Assembly: GCF_024707525.1 (NCBI RefSeq)
Contig: NZ_CP062231.1
Coordinates: 2,480,001 to 2,544,000 of the forward strand
DNA length: 64,000 nt
Direction of reading: 5' to 3'
Source of the DNA: Rhizobium sp. TH2
GTDB taxonomy: Bacteria > Pseudomonadota > Alphaproteobacteria > Rhizobiales > Rhizobiaceae
This document shows positions 1-7,612 of this stretch, piece by piece. A program made the position numbers and the translations under genes. Below the pieces are notes generated by a model. That model made no database searches, was not told where the DNA came from, and saw only the letters and a program-made list of their open reading frames with translations. Within the stretch, counting starts at the first letter, position 1. Every line of letters starts with the position of its first letter.

Positions 1-451
1 CAAGCAGGACGTCGCCAAGGCGCTTGAGCTTTACCAGAAGTCCGCCGATCTCGGTTTTGCTGACGCCATCAACGATCTCGGTTTCCTCTATTACCAGGGA
101 GCGAGCGGCCTGAAGCGCGACCAGGCCAAGGCCGTCGAGCTTTTCCTGCAAGCCGCCGACCTGCGTCACCCGCAGGCCATGTACAATGTCGCGGCATTGA
201 TCGATGACGGCGTGGTCAAGGGCAAGACGCCGGACGATGCGGCGAAGTATCTTTATGCCGCCCTTCGCTCGGGCGTGAAGGATGTGCTCGAACAACTCGA
301 GACCAACCCCAATCAGTTCAAGCCCGCAACGCGCAAGGCACTACAGGCGGAACTCGCCCGCAACAGCCTCTATGCGGGCAAGATCGACGGGTCCATAGGC
401 AAAGGCACGCAGCGCAGCATGCGCATCGCTTTCGGTGAAACGGTAGAATAA
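1..451 (+). CDS. Sel1-repeat protein, C-terminal part (5' end outside window)
   Basis: The frame is open from base 2 (phase 2) and gives 149 residues before TAA. Two Sel1-like helical repeats are visible (AKALELYQKSADLGFADA and AKAVELFLQAADLRHPQA), followed by a weaker third unit. The last ~35 residues (LARNSLYAGKIDGSIGKGTQ) resemble a peptidoglycan_binding_1 domain. Sel1 repeats are known protein-interaction scaffolds, and in rhizobia such proteins are often exported and affect the envelope or exopolysaccharide. No signal peptide can be judged because the N-terminus is missing. The next gene starts 14 bases downstream, which suggests co-transcription. Exact function unknown. Confidence 0.8.
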   Translation, partial: KQDVAKALELYQKSADLGFADAINDLGFLYYQGASGLKRDQAKAVELFLQAADLRHPQAMYNVAALIDDGVVKGKTPDDAAKYLYAALRSGVKDVLEQLETNPNQFKPATRKALQAELARNSLYAGKIDGSIGKGTQRSMRIAFGETVE

Positions 452-464
452 CGGGGACGGACAT

Positions 465-1205
465 ATGTATATGAGAGCGACGGCATTCGCGGTGAGAACG
501 TGCCTTGCGTTTTGCATCGCCTTTTCAGGCGTCGTTCCTGTCTATGCCGGCATCCCCGCACCTCGGACATTGTCATCGCCGGATCTCAACGCGATCGACC
601 TCCTGTTCAAGGCCCAGACGGTCGATCCCGGCGGCGGCGACGGCGGCGGCGATCCTCCTGGTGACGGTGGCGGCAATGACAGCGGCGGCGGCAAGACCAG
701 CCCCGGCCAGGGCGGCAATTACGAGGGTCGCGAGCGCGAGGAATTCCGCATAAGCCGGTATGAGACCGATCGTATCATCCAGGATTTGCGCTTGGTACGC
801 CGCGAATGCAGCAATTATGACGAAGTCTATCGCATCGATTGCCTGCGTCAGGGCATCGACATGGTCGTAGCTTCCATGCCGGACGGCGGCGACTACACTG
901 AAGCCAAACGTATCCTCCGCAAGACAAGCAAGCGCCTTGGCTCGATCGTCTCCAAATATCAGGATCGCGACGCGCCAAAGCTCGTGGCTCCCCGCAACGC
1001 CAATCCGCGCTTCAAGAAGCGCCGTACCTATCGTGCCGTGAAGCAGGAAGCCCTGCCGCGCGCGATGGCTGAGGCAAATGCCGCAGTCTCGGAGGCCGCG
1101 ACACAGCTCCTCCGTTCGGCCGAGAATTCCGAACGCCGCTACGCCCATTACCAGCAGATTTCCCTGGCCGTGGATTCGACCAAGGTCCTGCTCCGCTCAG
1201 GTTGA
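465..1205 (+). CDS. Exported Gly-rich hypothetical protein
   Basis: A 246-residue protein with an N-terminal signal-like segment (RTCLAFCIAFSGVVPVYAG) and a probable cleavage site after VYA. A low-complexity Gly/Asp/Pro linker follows (about residues 55-85), then a charged, mostly helical C-terminal region of about 160 residues with two Cys (RRECSNYDEVYRIDCLRQG) that could form a disulfide. The purine-rich GGGGACGGA sits 3 bases from the ATG at 465 and about 9 from the in-frame ATG at 471, so 471 may be the real start. It follows the Sel1 gene by 14 bases, so a shared periplasmic role is possible. I do not recognise the family. Confidence 0.7.
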   Translation: MYMRATAFAVRTCLAFCIAFSGVVPVYAGIPAPRTLSSPDLNAIDLLFKAQTVDPGGGDGGGDPPGDGGGNDSGGGKTSPGQGGNYEGREREEFRISRYETDRIIQDLRLVRRECSNYDEVYRIDCLRQGIDMVVASMPDGGDYTEAKRILRKTSKRLGSIVSKYQDRDAPKLVAPRNANPRFKKRRTYRAVKQEALPRAMAEANAAVSEAATQLLRSAENSERRYAHYQQISLAVDSTKVLLRSG

Positions 1206-1215
1206 TGCTGGGGCT

Positions 1216-2091
1216 CTACTTGAGAATCCAGTTCAGGGTCACGCGCCAGTCCGTCATGCGGATTGGCGTGCCGTGCGAGCCGGTGTTGAAAAGCACAAAA
1301 CGCGTCGGATAGTGTTTGCCGATCAGGCTCTTGTAGAGCGCATATTGATCCTGCCAGCGATAGACATTGTCGTCGGAACCGTGGCTGAAGAACATCGGCA
1401 ACTTCGCGGCATAGGCAGCGCTCCTAGGGAACGCTGGATTTGCGGGACCGCCAAAGATCATCATGCCGGAAAGCTGGCCCGACGCGGTCGCGTCATCAGT
1501 GATCTTCCAGCAGATGGAGGTGCCCATCGACGCGCAGGTCAGCACGATCTTTGCCTGCGGCGCGGAGGCATGGACATAATCGATAAGCGCCGAAACGTCC
1601 GCCGCCCCCTGGTCTTGGAAATCCTTGGCCGAGGGCGCGAAATAGACGCCCGAATTCTCGTCCACGAGATTTTTGAGGCGATTGAAATTGCCGCCGAAGG
1701 TGAAATCGTTGGCACCCAGCTTGCGATCACCGCCCCGGCCATGGACGAAGATCACCGCGAAGCGCGCCGAACGCAGCTTGCCGATATGGAAGACATCGAC
1801 GGAGCGGCCCTGATGCTCCACGGTCTCGAAATCCTGGCGCCAGCGGACACCGAGCGAAACATAGTCGCCCTTGACCCGGCGCTCCAGGATCTCGTCCCGC
1901 TTGTGGATGTCGCGCATCTTGTCGTAATCGACCTTCAGGAACGCACCGTCATCGGCCTGTTCGAGAATGCCCGGATAGGCAAAGAGCTTGTCCTTGAAGC
2001 TTGCGAGTTCGCCAGCGGCAGCCGAAGTCAGCATGAGAATCGTTGAGAAAGTAGCGATCAGCATCCTTCTCGGCAAACGAACTGTGGACAT
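1216..2091 (-). CDS. Exported alpha/beta hydrolase
   Basis: 291 residues. A hydrophobic N-terminal segment (LIATFSTILMLTSAAAGEL) suggests export. The alpha/beta-hydrolase features are an oxyanion-loop motif VHGRGG at 116-121, nucleophile Ser188 in TCASMGTS, acid Asp240/241 in SHGSDD, and His273 in GSHGT. The nucleophile elbow is C-x-S-x-G rather than G-x-S-x-G. Substrate unknown; serine esterase or lipase-like activity is inferred from the fold. The start at 2091 is chosen because GGAGG lies just upstream. The same frame stays open far into parE on the other strand, but that extension is antisense noise. The gene converges on the Gly-rich protein gene with a 10-base gap. Confidence 0.82.
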   Translation of the reverse strand: MSTVRLPRRMLIATFSTILMLTSAAAGELASFKDKLFAYPGILEQADDGAFLKVDYDKMRDIHKRDEILERRVKGDYVSLGVRWRQDFETVEHQGRSVDVFHIGKLRSARFAVIFVHGRGGDRKLGANDFTFGGNFNRLKNLVDENSGVYFAPSAKDFQDQGAADVSALIDYVHASAPQAKIVLTCASMGTSICWKITDDATASGQLSGMMIFGGPANPAFPRSAAYAAKLPMFFSHGSDDNVYRWQDQYALYKSLIGKHYPTRFVLFNTGSHGTPIRMTDWRVTLNWILK

Positions 2092-2229
2092 CAGGCCTCC
2101 ATCCTCGCTATCTCGGCCCGATATCTTGCCATTCAAGTCTCGGACACGCCATTCTCTATATGTTCGCGTATCATTGTGCCATCTGTCAGAATCCAATGAT
2201 TCGCGGAACGAACGAGCCGACTGGAACAC

Positions 2230-4287
2230 ATGAGCCAAGCCCTTAATCTTTTCGACGATATGCCCGAGGCCCCAAAGCCCGAACGGAAGCCCGCCGCTGC
2301 TGGCAATATGTCGCCACCTCCGCCGCCACCGCCGACAACCACGTCCATGCCAGAAAAATCCGGCGAGGACTATGGCGCGTCCTCGATCCGTGTCCTCGAA
2401 GGCCTGGAACCGGTCCGCATGCGGCCCGGCATGTATATCGGCGGCACCGATGAAAAGGCGCTGCATCACCTGTTTGCCGAAGTCATCGACAATTCTATGG
2501 ACGAGGCGGTGGCAGGCCACGCCAATTTCATCGAAGTCAGCCTTGATGCCGAGGGCTACCTGACGGTCAGCGACAATGGTCGCGGTATTCCGGTCGAACT
2601 GCATCCGCAGGTTCCCGGCAAGTCGACGCTCGAAGTGATCATGACCAAGCTGCATGCCGGCGGCAAGTTCGACGGCAAGGCGTATGAGACGTCGGGCGGC
2701 CTGCACGGCGTCGGCGTATCGGTGGTCAATGCGCTTTCCGATTTCGTCGAGGTCGAGGTCGCCCGCAACAAGCGGCTCTATCGCCAGCGTTTCTCGCGCG
2801 GTGTCCCACAGGGTCCGCTGGAGGAGCTGGGCGAAATCCACAACCGGCGTGGTACGCGCGTGCGCTTCCATCCCGATCCGCAGATTTTCGGCGCGCATGC
2901 GAAATTCGATGCCGGCCGGATCTTCCGCATGTCGCGCTCGAAGGCCTACCTCTTCGGCGGCGTCGAAATCCGCTGGAGCTGCGATCCTGCGCTGGTCGAA
3001 GGCAGCGAAACACCTGACAAGGCGGTCTTCCACTTCCCCGGCGGCCTCAAGGATTACCTCGCCGCACAGATCGGCAAGGAATTTACCGTCACCCGCGAAA
3101 TCTTCTCCGGCAAGACGGAGCGTGGCGGCCATGGATCGGTCGAATGGGCCGTGACCTGGTACGGCGGCGACATGATGCTGCATTCCTATTGCAACACCAT
3201 CCCCACGCCCGAAGGCGGCACCCATGAAGCGGGCTTCCGCATCGCGCTGGCCAAGGGCCTCAAGGCCTATGCAGACCTCACCGGCAACAAGCGTGCAGCC
3301 AACATCACGACGGATGACGTGATGATCTCGGCGGCCGGCATGCTGTCGGTCTTTATCCGCGAACCGGAATTCGTCGGCCAGACCAAGGATCGCCTGGCGT
3401 CCGTCGAAGCGCAGCGCATTGTCGAAAACGTCATCCGCGACCCGTTCGACCACTATCTCGCCGATAACCCCAATGAGGCGGACAAACTGCTCGAATGGGT
3501 GATCGAGCGTTCGGACGAGCGCATGCGCCGTCGCAAGGAAAAGGAAGTCAACCGCAAATCAGCGGTGCGCAAGCTGCGCCTGCCGGGCAAGCTGGCCGAT
3601 TGCTCGCAGAATTCAGCCGACGGCGCCGAACTCTTCATCGTCGAAGGCGATTCGGCCGGCGGCACGGCGAAGCAGGCGCGCAACCGCGCCAACCAGGCCA
3701 TCCTGCCGCTCAGGGGCAAGATTCTGAATGTTGCCTCTGCCGGCCGCGAGAAAATGGGCGCCAACCAGCAGATCTCAGATCTCATCCAGGCACTCGGCTG
3801 CGGCACCAAGAGCAAATACCGGGACGAAGACCTTCGCTACGAGCGCATCGTCATCATGACCGACGCCGATGTCGACGGCGCCCATATCGCGTCGCTGCTG
3901 ATCACCTTCTTTTACCAGGAAATGACGGAACTCGTGCGGAAGGGCCATCTGTTCCTTGCCGTGCCGCCGCTCTATCGCATCACCCAGGGTGCAAAGACGC
4001 TTTATGCACGGGACGACGCGCACCGGGCGCAATTAATGGAAACCGAGTTCAAGGGCGGCAAGAAGGTGGAGATCGGCCGTTTCAAGGGTCTCGGCGAGAT
4101 GTCGACCGGTCAGCTCAAGGAAACCACGATGGATCCGGCGAGCCGCACGCTTCTGCGAGTCGAAATCGACGAAATCGACTTCGAAGGCACGCGGGAAGCC
4201 GTGGACGGCCTGATGGGCACCAAGCCCGAGGCACGATTCCGGTTCATCCAGGAACGGGCGGTTTTCGCCGACAATCTCGATATATGA
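2230..4287 (+). CDS. parE: DNA topoisomerase IV subunit B
   Basis: 685 residues. ParE is the ATPase subunit of topoisomerase IV, which decatenates daughter chromosomes together with ParC. The protein has a variable N-terminal extension with a run of seven Pro, then a GHKL ATPase domain (EVIDNSMDEA, DNGRGIPVE, GGLHGVGVSVVNALS), a transducer domain, and a TOPRIM domain with EGDSAGG near residue 472 and TDADVDGAH near 544. ALGCGTKSKYRDEDLRYERI is typical of alphaproteobacterial ParE rather than GyrB, and the GyrB-specific insertion is absent. It is divergent from the hydrolase gene with 138 bases between. No parC in the window. Confidence 0.97.
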   Translation: MSQALNLFDDMPEAPKPERKPAAAGNMSPPPPPPPTTTSMPEKSGEDYGASSIRVLEGLEPVRMRPGMYIGGTDEKALHHLFAEVIDNSMDEAVAGHANFIEVSLDAEGYLTVSDNGRGIPVELHPQVPGKSTLEVIMTKLHAGGKFDGKAYETSGGLHGVGVSVVNALSDFVEVEVARNKRLYRQRFSRGVPQGPLEELGEIHNRRGTRVRFHPDPQIFGAHAKFDAGRIFRMSRSKAYLFGGVEIRWSCDPALVEGSETPDKAVFHFPGGLKDYLAAQIGKEFTVTREIFSGKTERGGHGSVEWAVTWYGGDMMLHSYCNTIPTPEGGTHEAGFRIALAKGLKAYADLTGNKRAANITTDDVMISAAGMLSVFIREPEFVGQTKDRLASVEAQRIVENVIRDPFDHYLADNPNEADKLLEWVIERSDERMRRRKEKEVNRKSAVRKLRLPGKLADCSQNSADGAELFIVEGDSAGGTAKQARNRANQAILPLRGKILNVASAGREKMGANQQISDLIQALGCGTKSKYRDEDLRYERIVIMTDADVDGAHIASLLITFFYQEMTELVRKGHLFLAVPPLYRITQGAKTLYARDDAHRAQLMETEFKGGKKVEIGRFKGLGEMSTGQLKETTMDPASRTLLRVEIDEIDFEGTREAVDGLMGTKPEARFRFIQERAVFADNLDI

Positions 4288-4377
4288 TCGATAATCGGAT
4301 TTGTTCGTACGAGCGCTGAATCCGTAGGAGTTTTGTCACACAAAAAACGCTTCGTTAACCTCGCCGCCCTATTATTC

Positions 4378-4399
4378 AATCCATAGGCGAAAATGGATT
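4378..4399 (+). repeat. Inverted repeat just before the PilZ gene start
   Basis: AATCCAT and ATGGATT are a perfect 7-base inverted repeat with an 8-base loop. It ends 7 bases before the ATG at 4407, where a Shine-Dalgarno sequence would be expected and none is visible. It may be an operator or an mRNA hairpin controlling translation. Confidence 0.4.
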
Positions 4400-4406
4400 C
4401 TCGAAT

Positions 4407-5021
4407 ATGCCGGCATTCTCGACGACAGCACCCGCGGCCGCTCGCATCCAGATACAGAACAACTCGAACGAACGCGTGGTTGTCAATCTCAGCGGTCGTC
4501 TCATGTTGTCGAGCAGCTACGCGGAATTCGATTGCAAGGCAGTCGAAATGTCGCCGTCGGAAGTCGTCTTCCAGTGCGCGGCATTTCCCGCGATCGGCGA
4601 ACGGATCGTCGCCTATGTCGATCATATCGGCAGGCTGGAATGCACCGTTACCCGCCATGTCGATCATGGCTTTGTCTGCAAGATCAGCACGACCGACCGC
4701 AAGCGCGAGAAACTCGCCGCCCAATTGACCTGGCTTGCCAACAAGCATCAGTTCAACCTGCCCGAGGATCGCCGCCACGAGCGTGTCGCGCCCAACAACA
4801 ACACGTCCGAACTGAGCCTCGACGACGGCCGCAACTATCCCTGCCGCATCATCGACCTGTCGATGTCGGGCGCTGCGGTGGAGATCGATGTTCGCCCCGC
4901 CATGGGCACACCGGTCAGGCTCGGCAATATGCGCGGCCGCGTCGTCCGCCACTTCCAGGAAGGCGTCGCGATCGAATTCGCCAACGTCCTTTCCCGCGAA
5001 GGCCTGCAGATGCTCGTCTGA
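4407..5021 (+). CDS. Tandem PilZ-domain protein
   Basis: 204 residues. The C-terminal half is a canonical PilZ domain with the c-di-GMP signature RRHER (Arg122 and Arg126) and DLSMSG (150-155). The N-terminal half (VVVNLSGRLMLSSSYAEFDC) looks like a second, degenerate PilZ-like barrel without the Arg pair. PilZ proteins are known cytoplasmic receptors for the second messenger c-di-GMP, controlling motility, cellulose or other surface functions; the target here cannot be told. No signal peptide or membrane segment. A clear intrinsic terminator follows at 5046, so the gene ends its own unit. The start has no obvious ribosome binding site and is preceded by an inverted repeat. Confidence 0.88.
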   Translation: MPAFSTTAPAAARIQIQNNSNERVVVNLSGRLMLSSSYAEFDCKAVEMSPSEVVFQCAAFPAIGERIVAYVDHIGRLECTVTRHVDHGFVCKISTTDRKREKLAAQLTWLANKHQFNLPEDRRHERVAPNNNTSELSLDDGRNYPCRIIDLSMSGAAVEIDVRPAMGTPVRLGNMRGRVVRHFQEGVAIEFANVLSREGLQMLV

Positions 5022-5045
5022 CGGCATCAAAAGAGCAGAGTTTTC

Positions 5046-5069
5046 AAGCCGGCGCCATGCCGGCTTTTT
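5046..5069 (+). terminator. Intrinsic terminator after PilZ gene
   Basis: Perfect 8-base stem AAGCCGGC / GCCGGCTT with loop GCCAT, followed by five T. It lies 24 bases after the PilZ stop codon. Confidence 0.85.
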
Positions 5070-5554
5070 CGTTTCCGGGCGTTGGTTGCCGTTTGGCAAT
5101 CCTCTGTTTACCAAGAAAAGCCGCAAATCCCGCAAATCAGCGCCTTTATTCTGCCCCAAATGGACAGGTCTCCACGGCTGTCGGCGGCCTTTCCATAAGC
5201 ATTTTCCAAACAGACAAGCAGCTGCATTGAGCTAGGCCAGTCCATGGACGCTTTGCTCCAGATATCCTGGCGGCACCCCCCAAACCTTTCATCGCTCACA
5301 ACAATTCAAGAACATAACTATTTTTCAATAACATAGGCAGCCGCCTCGATCTGCCGAGATCCTATTCCCTAAGATTTTCATCAAATTCAGCTCAAACAAT
5401 AATCAAATACACATCAAATAAAGAAAGAGTTTCACTCTAATTCTCGCTTCATTTTATATTTGTTTTATTCTATTTAATACTTGATTTTACTATCAATATT
5501 GGTGGGCGATAAAAAACTGTGTGCCATTGTCTTCCCACAACGGGGAGACACCAA
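5070..5554. other. Long intergenic region with AT-rich block
   Basis: No credible coding sequence. From about 5300 to 5515 the DNA is strikingly AT-rich compared with the GC-rich neighbours, with many T-A steps, A/T runs and a small hairpin (AGAGTTTCACTCT near 5427). It lies directly upstream of the cysteine protease gene, so it probably holds its promoter and regulatory sites. TTGATT near 5480 could be a -35 element, but no well-spaced -10 is clear. An AT-rich-DNA-binding regulator such as MucR/Ros is a possibility only. Confidence 0.5.
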
Positions 5555-6148
5555 ATGACAAGAACATTCCTGAAGGGGCTTCTGACGACCGCACTGTTCG
5601 GCCTCGCTACATCAGCCTATGCGACGCCAGCCAATATGATCACGCTCGGCAAGACGAACCCGCCGATCGGCCATTATGAATTCTGCAAGGTCAATACCGG
5701 CAAGTGCGGACCGACCAATGACGGCGGTCCGATGCAATTGACCGAAGCAAAGTGGAAGACGCTGCTCAAGGTCAACTACAACGCCAACAGCTCGGTCGAG
5801 CCGTTGACGGACCAGGAAATCTACGGCGTAGAGGAGAAGTGGGTCTATCCCAAGTCGGTTGGTGACTGCGAGGACTATGTCCTCCTCAAGCAGAAGATGC
5901 TGGTCGAGCGCGGATTTTCACCCTCCGACCTGCTGATCACCGTCGTGCTGCAGCCGAACGGCGATGGTCATGCCGTGCTTGTCGTGCGCACCGATCGCGG
6001 CGACTTCGTGCTCGACAATATGCGCAACAAGGTCCTGCTCTGGTCGGACACGGAGTACACCTATCTCAAGCGCCAATCGACGAAGAACGCTGCCCAGTGG
6101 GTCAAGATCGAGGACGATCATTCGCCAGCGGTTGGTAGCCTGCAGTAA
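5555..6148 (+). CDS. Secreted transglutaminase-like cysteine protease (BTLCP, peptidase C93)
   Basis: 197 residues from the ATG at 5555, which has GGGGAGA 6 bases upstream; the frame extends further 5' but without a site. Signal peptide TRTFLKGLLTTALFGLATSA, cleavage probably near AYA-TP. The catalytic triad of bacterial transglutaminase-like cysteine proteinases is present: Cys105 in VGDCEDY, His139 in GDGHAV and Asp154 in VLDN. Family members are periplasmic; LapG, a related member, cleaves a surface adhesin in response to c-di-GMP, and a PilZ gene lies just upstream. No LapD or LapA partner is in this window, so a link to adhesion is inference. Ends at an intrinsic terminator. Confidence 0.9.
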   Translation: MTRTFLKGLLTTALFGLATSAYATPANMITLGKTNPPIGHYEFCKVNTGKCGPTNDGGPMQLTEAKWKTLLKVNYNANSSVEPLTDQEIYGVEEKWVYPKSVGDCEDYVLLKQKMLVERGFSPSDLLITVVLQPNGDGHAVLVVRTDRGDFVLDNMRNKVLLWSDTEYTYLKRQSTKNAAQWVKIEDDHSPAVGSLQ

Positions 6149-6207
6149 CCGCCACACCTAAAGGGCCCGGTCACACCCCGTATCCCCGTCCCCGGCCGAG
6201 CCCAGCT

Positions 6208-6240
6208 TGCCGGTCCCGTATCCCCCGGGACCGGCATTTT
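6208..6240 (+). terminator. Intrinsic terminator after cysteine protease gene
   Basis: An 11-base perfect stem TGCCGGTCCCG / CGGGACCGGCA with loop TATCCCC, followed by TTTTCTT. It sits between the protease stop and the convergent membrane protein gene. Confidence 0.85.
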
Positions 6241-6241
6241 C

Positions 6242-6562
6242 TTAGACCGGCAGCACGAACTGCACGCCGCGCAGCACCACATAGCCGTAGATCGTCGCCC
6301 AGCCGACGGCGATGAAGGCGCCGGCGGGAAGATCGCCGGCACCCAGTGACTGTTCCTTCCACCCCTCGATGAGCTTTTCGACCAGCAGGCCCGGACCTGC
6401 GATCACCGCCAACAGCCACGGCGAAAGCCGCGTCTCAATCTGGAATCCATCATGCTGCACCGGCATGCGGGCTCCCACAAACGCCCTGAGGCCATCAAGT
6501 ATGGCAAGCGGCAGGGCGAGCCCGACGACGACGCTAACGAAAAGATCACCGGCATTAAACAT
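6242..6562 (-). CDS. Small membrane protein, unknown
   Basis: 106 residues with three hydrophobic segments (about 5-26, 48-66 and 80-104; for example AGAFIAVGWATIYGYVVLRG). No catalytic motif recognised. The start at 6562 has TTTAGGGT about 7 bases upstream. It is transcribed convergently to the protease gene, separated by the terminator at 6208-6240, and divergently from the next gene, with 119 bases between the two chosen starts. It appears to be one of the many small conserved inner-membrane proteins of rhizobia; function unknown. Confidence 0.65.
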   Translation of the reverse strand: MFNAGDLFVSVVVGLALPLAILDGLRAFVGARMPVQHDGFQIETRLSPWLLAVIAGPGLLVEKLIEGWKEQSLGAGDLPAGAFIAVGWATIYGYVVLRGVQFVLPV

Positions 6563-6681
6563 TGGTTAACCCTAAACTGGTTGCTTCTCAAAAGCATGAG
6601 GTGAGCAAGCGCCGTGCCAGCATTTTTTGCGTCAGTCTGGCACAGGCACCACGCACGATACTTCCGCCAGGCAACCAACGG

Positions 6682-7410
6682 ATGATGACGATGACGACCG
6701 CATCCGACACCGACGAGTCCTTGATATCCAATCGCTTGCTGTTCCGGCTGACGGCGGCAATTGGTGTCCTCGCCGCCCTGACAGCCTTGATCAGCGTCGC
6801 GGGCAAGAACTATGGCGACGAACTGTCCCTCGGCGGGCATACCGCGTCCACGGAGATCCAGCATGTCATCGTCGGCCATGATGTAATAGCGCTCCCCGCC
6901 AATGTGATCCGCTTCGAAAGCCAGCGTCGCAGCGGCCCCGCCGATGCAGTCAGCGTCTATCTGTCCTGGCCACCGATGGAAGGCTATTCGCACACCAATG
7001 CCCTGGCGTTCTCCAATCCGGCCAATACAGAGGCGCTGGTTTTCGCCGACTTCTCGCAAAGCGTCATGTCGCGCGATATGTCAGGCAGGCTCGAGCCGAT
7101 CTATGAAAGGCTATTCACGGGCAAGCCACGCTCCGGCCCTTCCGGCCTGGCGATCCACGATCTCTCGGAGAAATCGGGCTTCGGCGACGAGAAGCTGTTG
7201 ACGGGAACGACAAAGACCGGCGCCGTCTATGCCGTGCGCTGCATCCTGCCCAGGTCGAGGGCACATGCCACCGCGGCCGATTGCCAGCGCGACATCCATG
7301 TCGGTCGCGATCTCACGCTGCTTTACCGCTTCTCCTCCAATCTTCTGCCGCAATGGGAGAAGATCGATATCGCCATGCTGGAATTCGCCACCAGGCATAT
7401 CAAGCGATAG
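6682..7410 (+). CDS. Single-pass membrane-anchored hypothetical protein
   Basis: 242 residues from the ATG at 6682; 6685 and 6691 are equally possible starts, and no strong ribosome site separates them. The frame is open back to 6562, but that part would overlap the divergent promoter region. One transmembrane segment near the N-terminus (LLFRLTAAIGVLAALTALIS), then a periplasmic domain of about 200 residues with conserved-looking Trp/Pro and two Cys (YAVRCILP, AADCQRD). No known domain recognised. It precedes the D,D-carboxypeptidase gene on the same strand by about 200 bases, so a separate promoter for the latter is likely. Confidence 0.65.
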   Translation: MMTMTTASDTDESLISNRLLFRLTAAIGVLAALTALISVAGKNYGDELSLGGHTASTEIQHVIVGHDVIALPANVIRFESQRRSGPADAVSVYLSWPPMEGYSHTNALAFSNPANTEALVFADFSQSVMSRDMSGRLEPIYERLFTGKPRSGPSGLAIHDLSEKSGFGDEKLLTGTTKTGAVYAVRCILPRSRAHATAADCQRDIHVGRDLTLLYRFSSNLLPQWEKIDIAMLEFATRHIKR

Positions 7411-7612
7411 AACGGCAAATTTATTTGATTTCAATACTTTGTGAACCATCCCGCCCGAAATTAACGCTAAACGCATTTTTTCCTTCAATGGCACAGAAAT
7501 GTCTCAACTTATCATTCATCATAAACTGATTGGTAACGCTAACTCGGTAGATTTTTTCCAATCACGCCGGACCTCCCGACGGCAGACTGAAACAAAAACA
7601 AAGAGTAGCATT

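Noticed and set aside
2092..3453. The frame of the alpha/beta hydrolase stays open for another 454 codons, giving a 745-residue minus-strand protein
   Set aside because: The extension lies antisense to parE and has no family similarity. A GGAGG site and signal peptide place the start at 2091.
7462..7542. TAACGCTAA occurs twice, 72 bases apart, upstream of the D,D-carboxypeptidase
   Set aside because: Two short copies are not enough to claim a regulatory site. It does not match a binding motif I can name with confidence.
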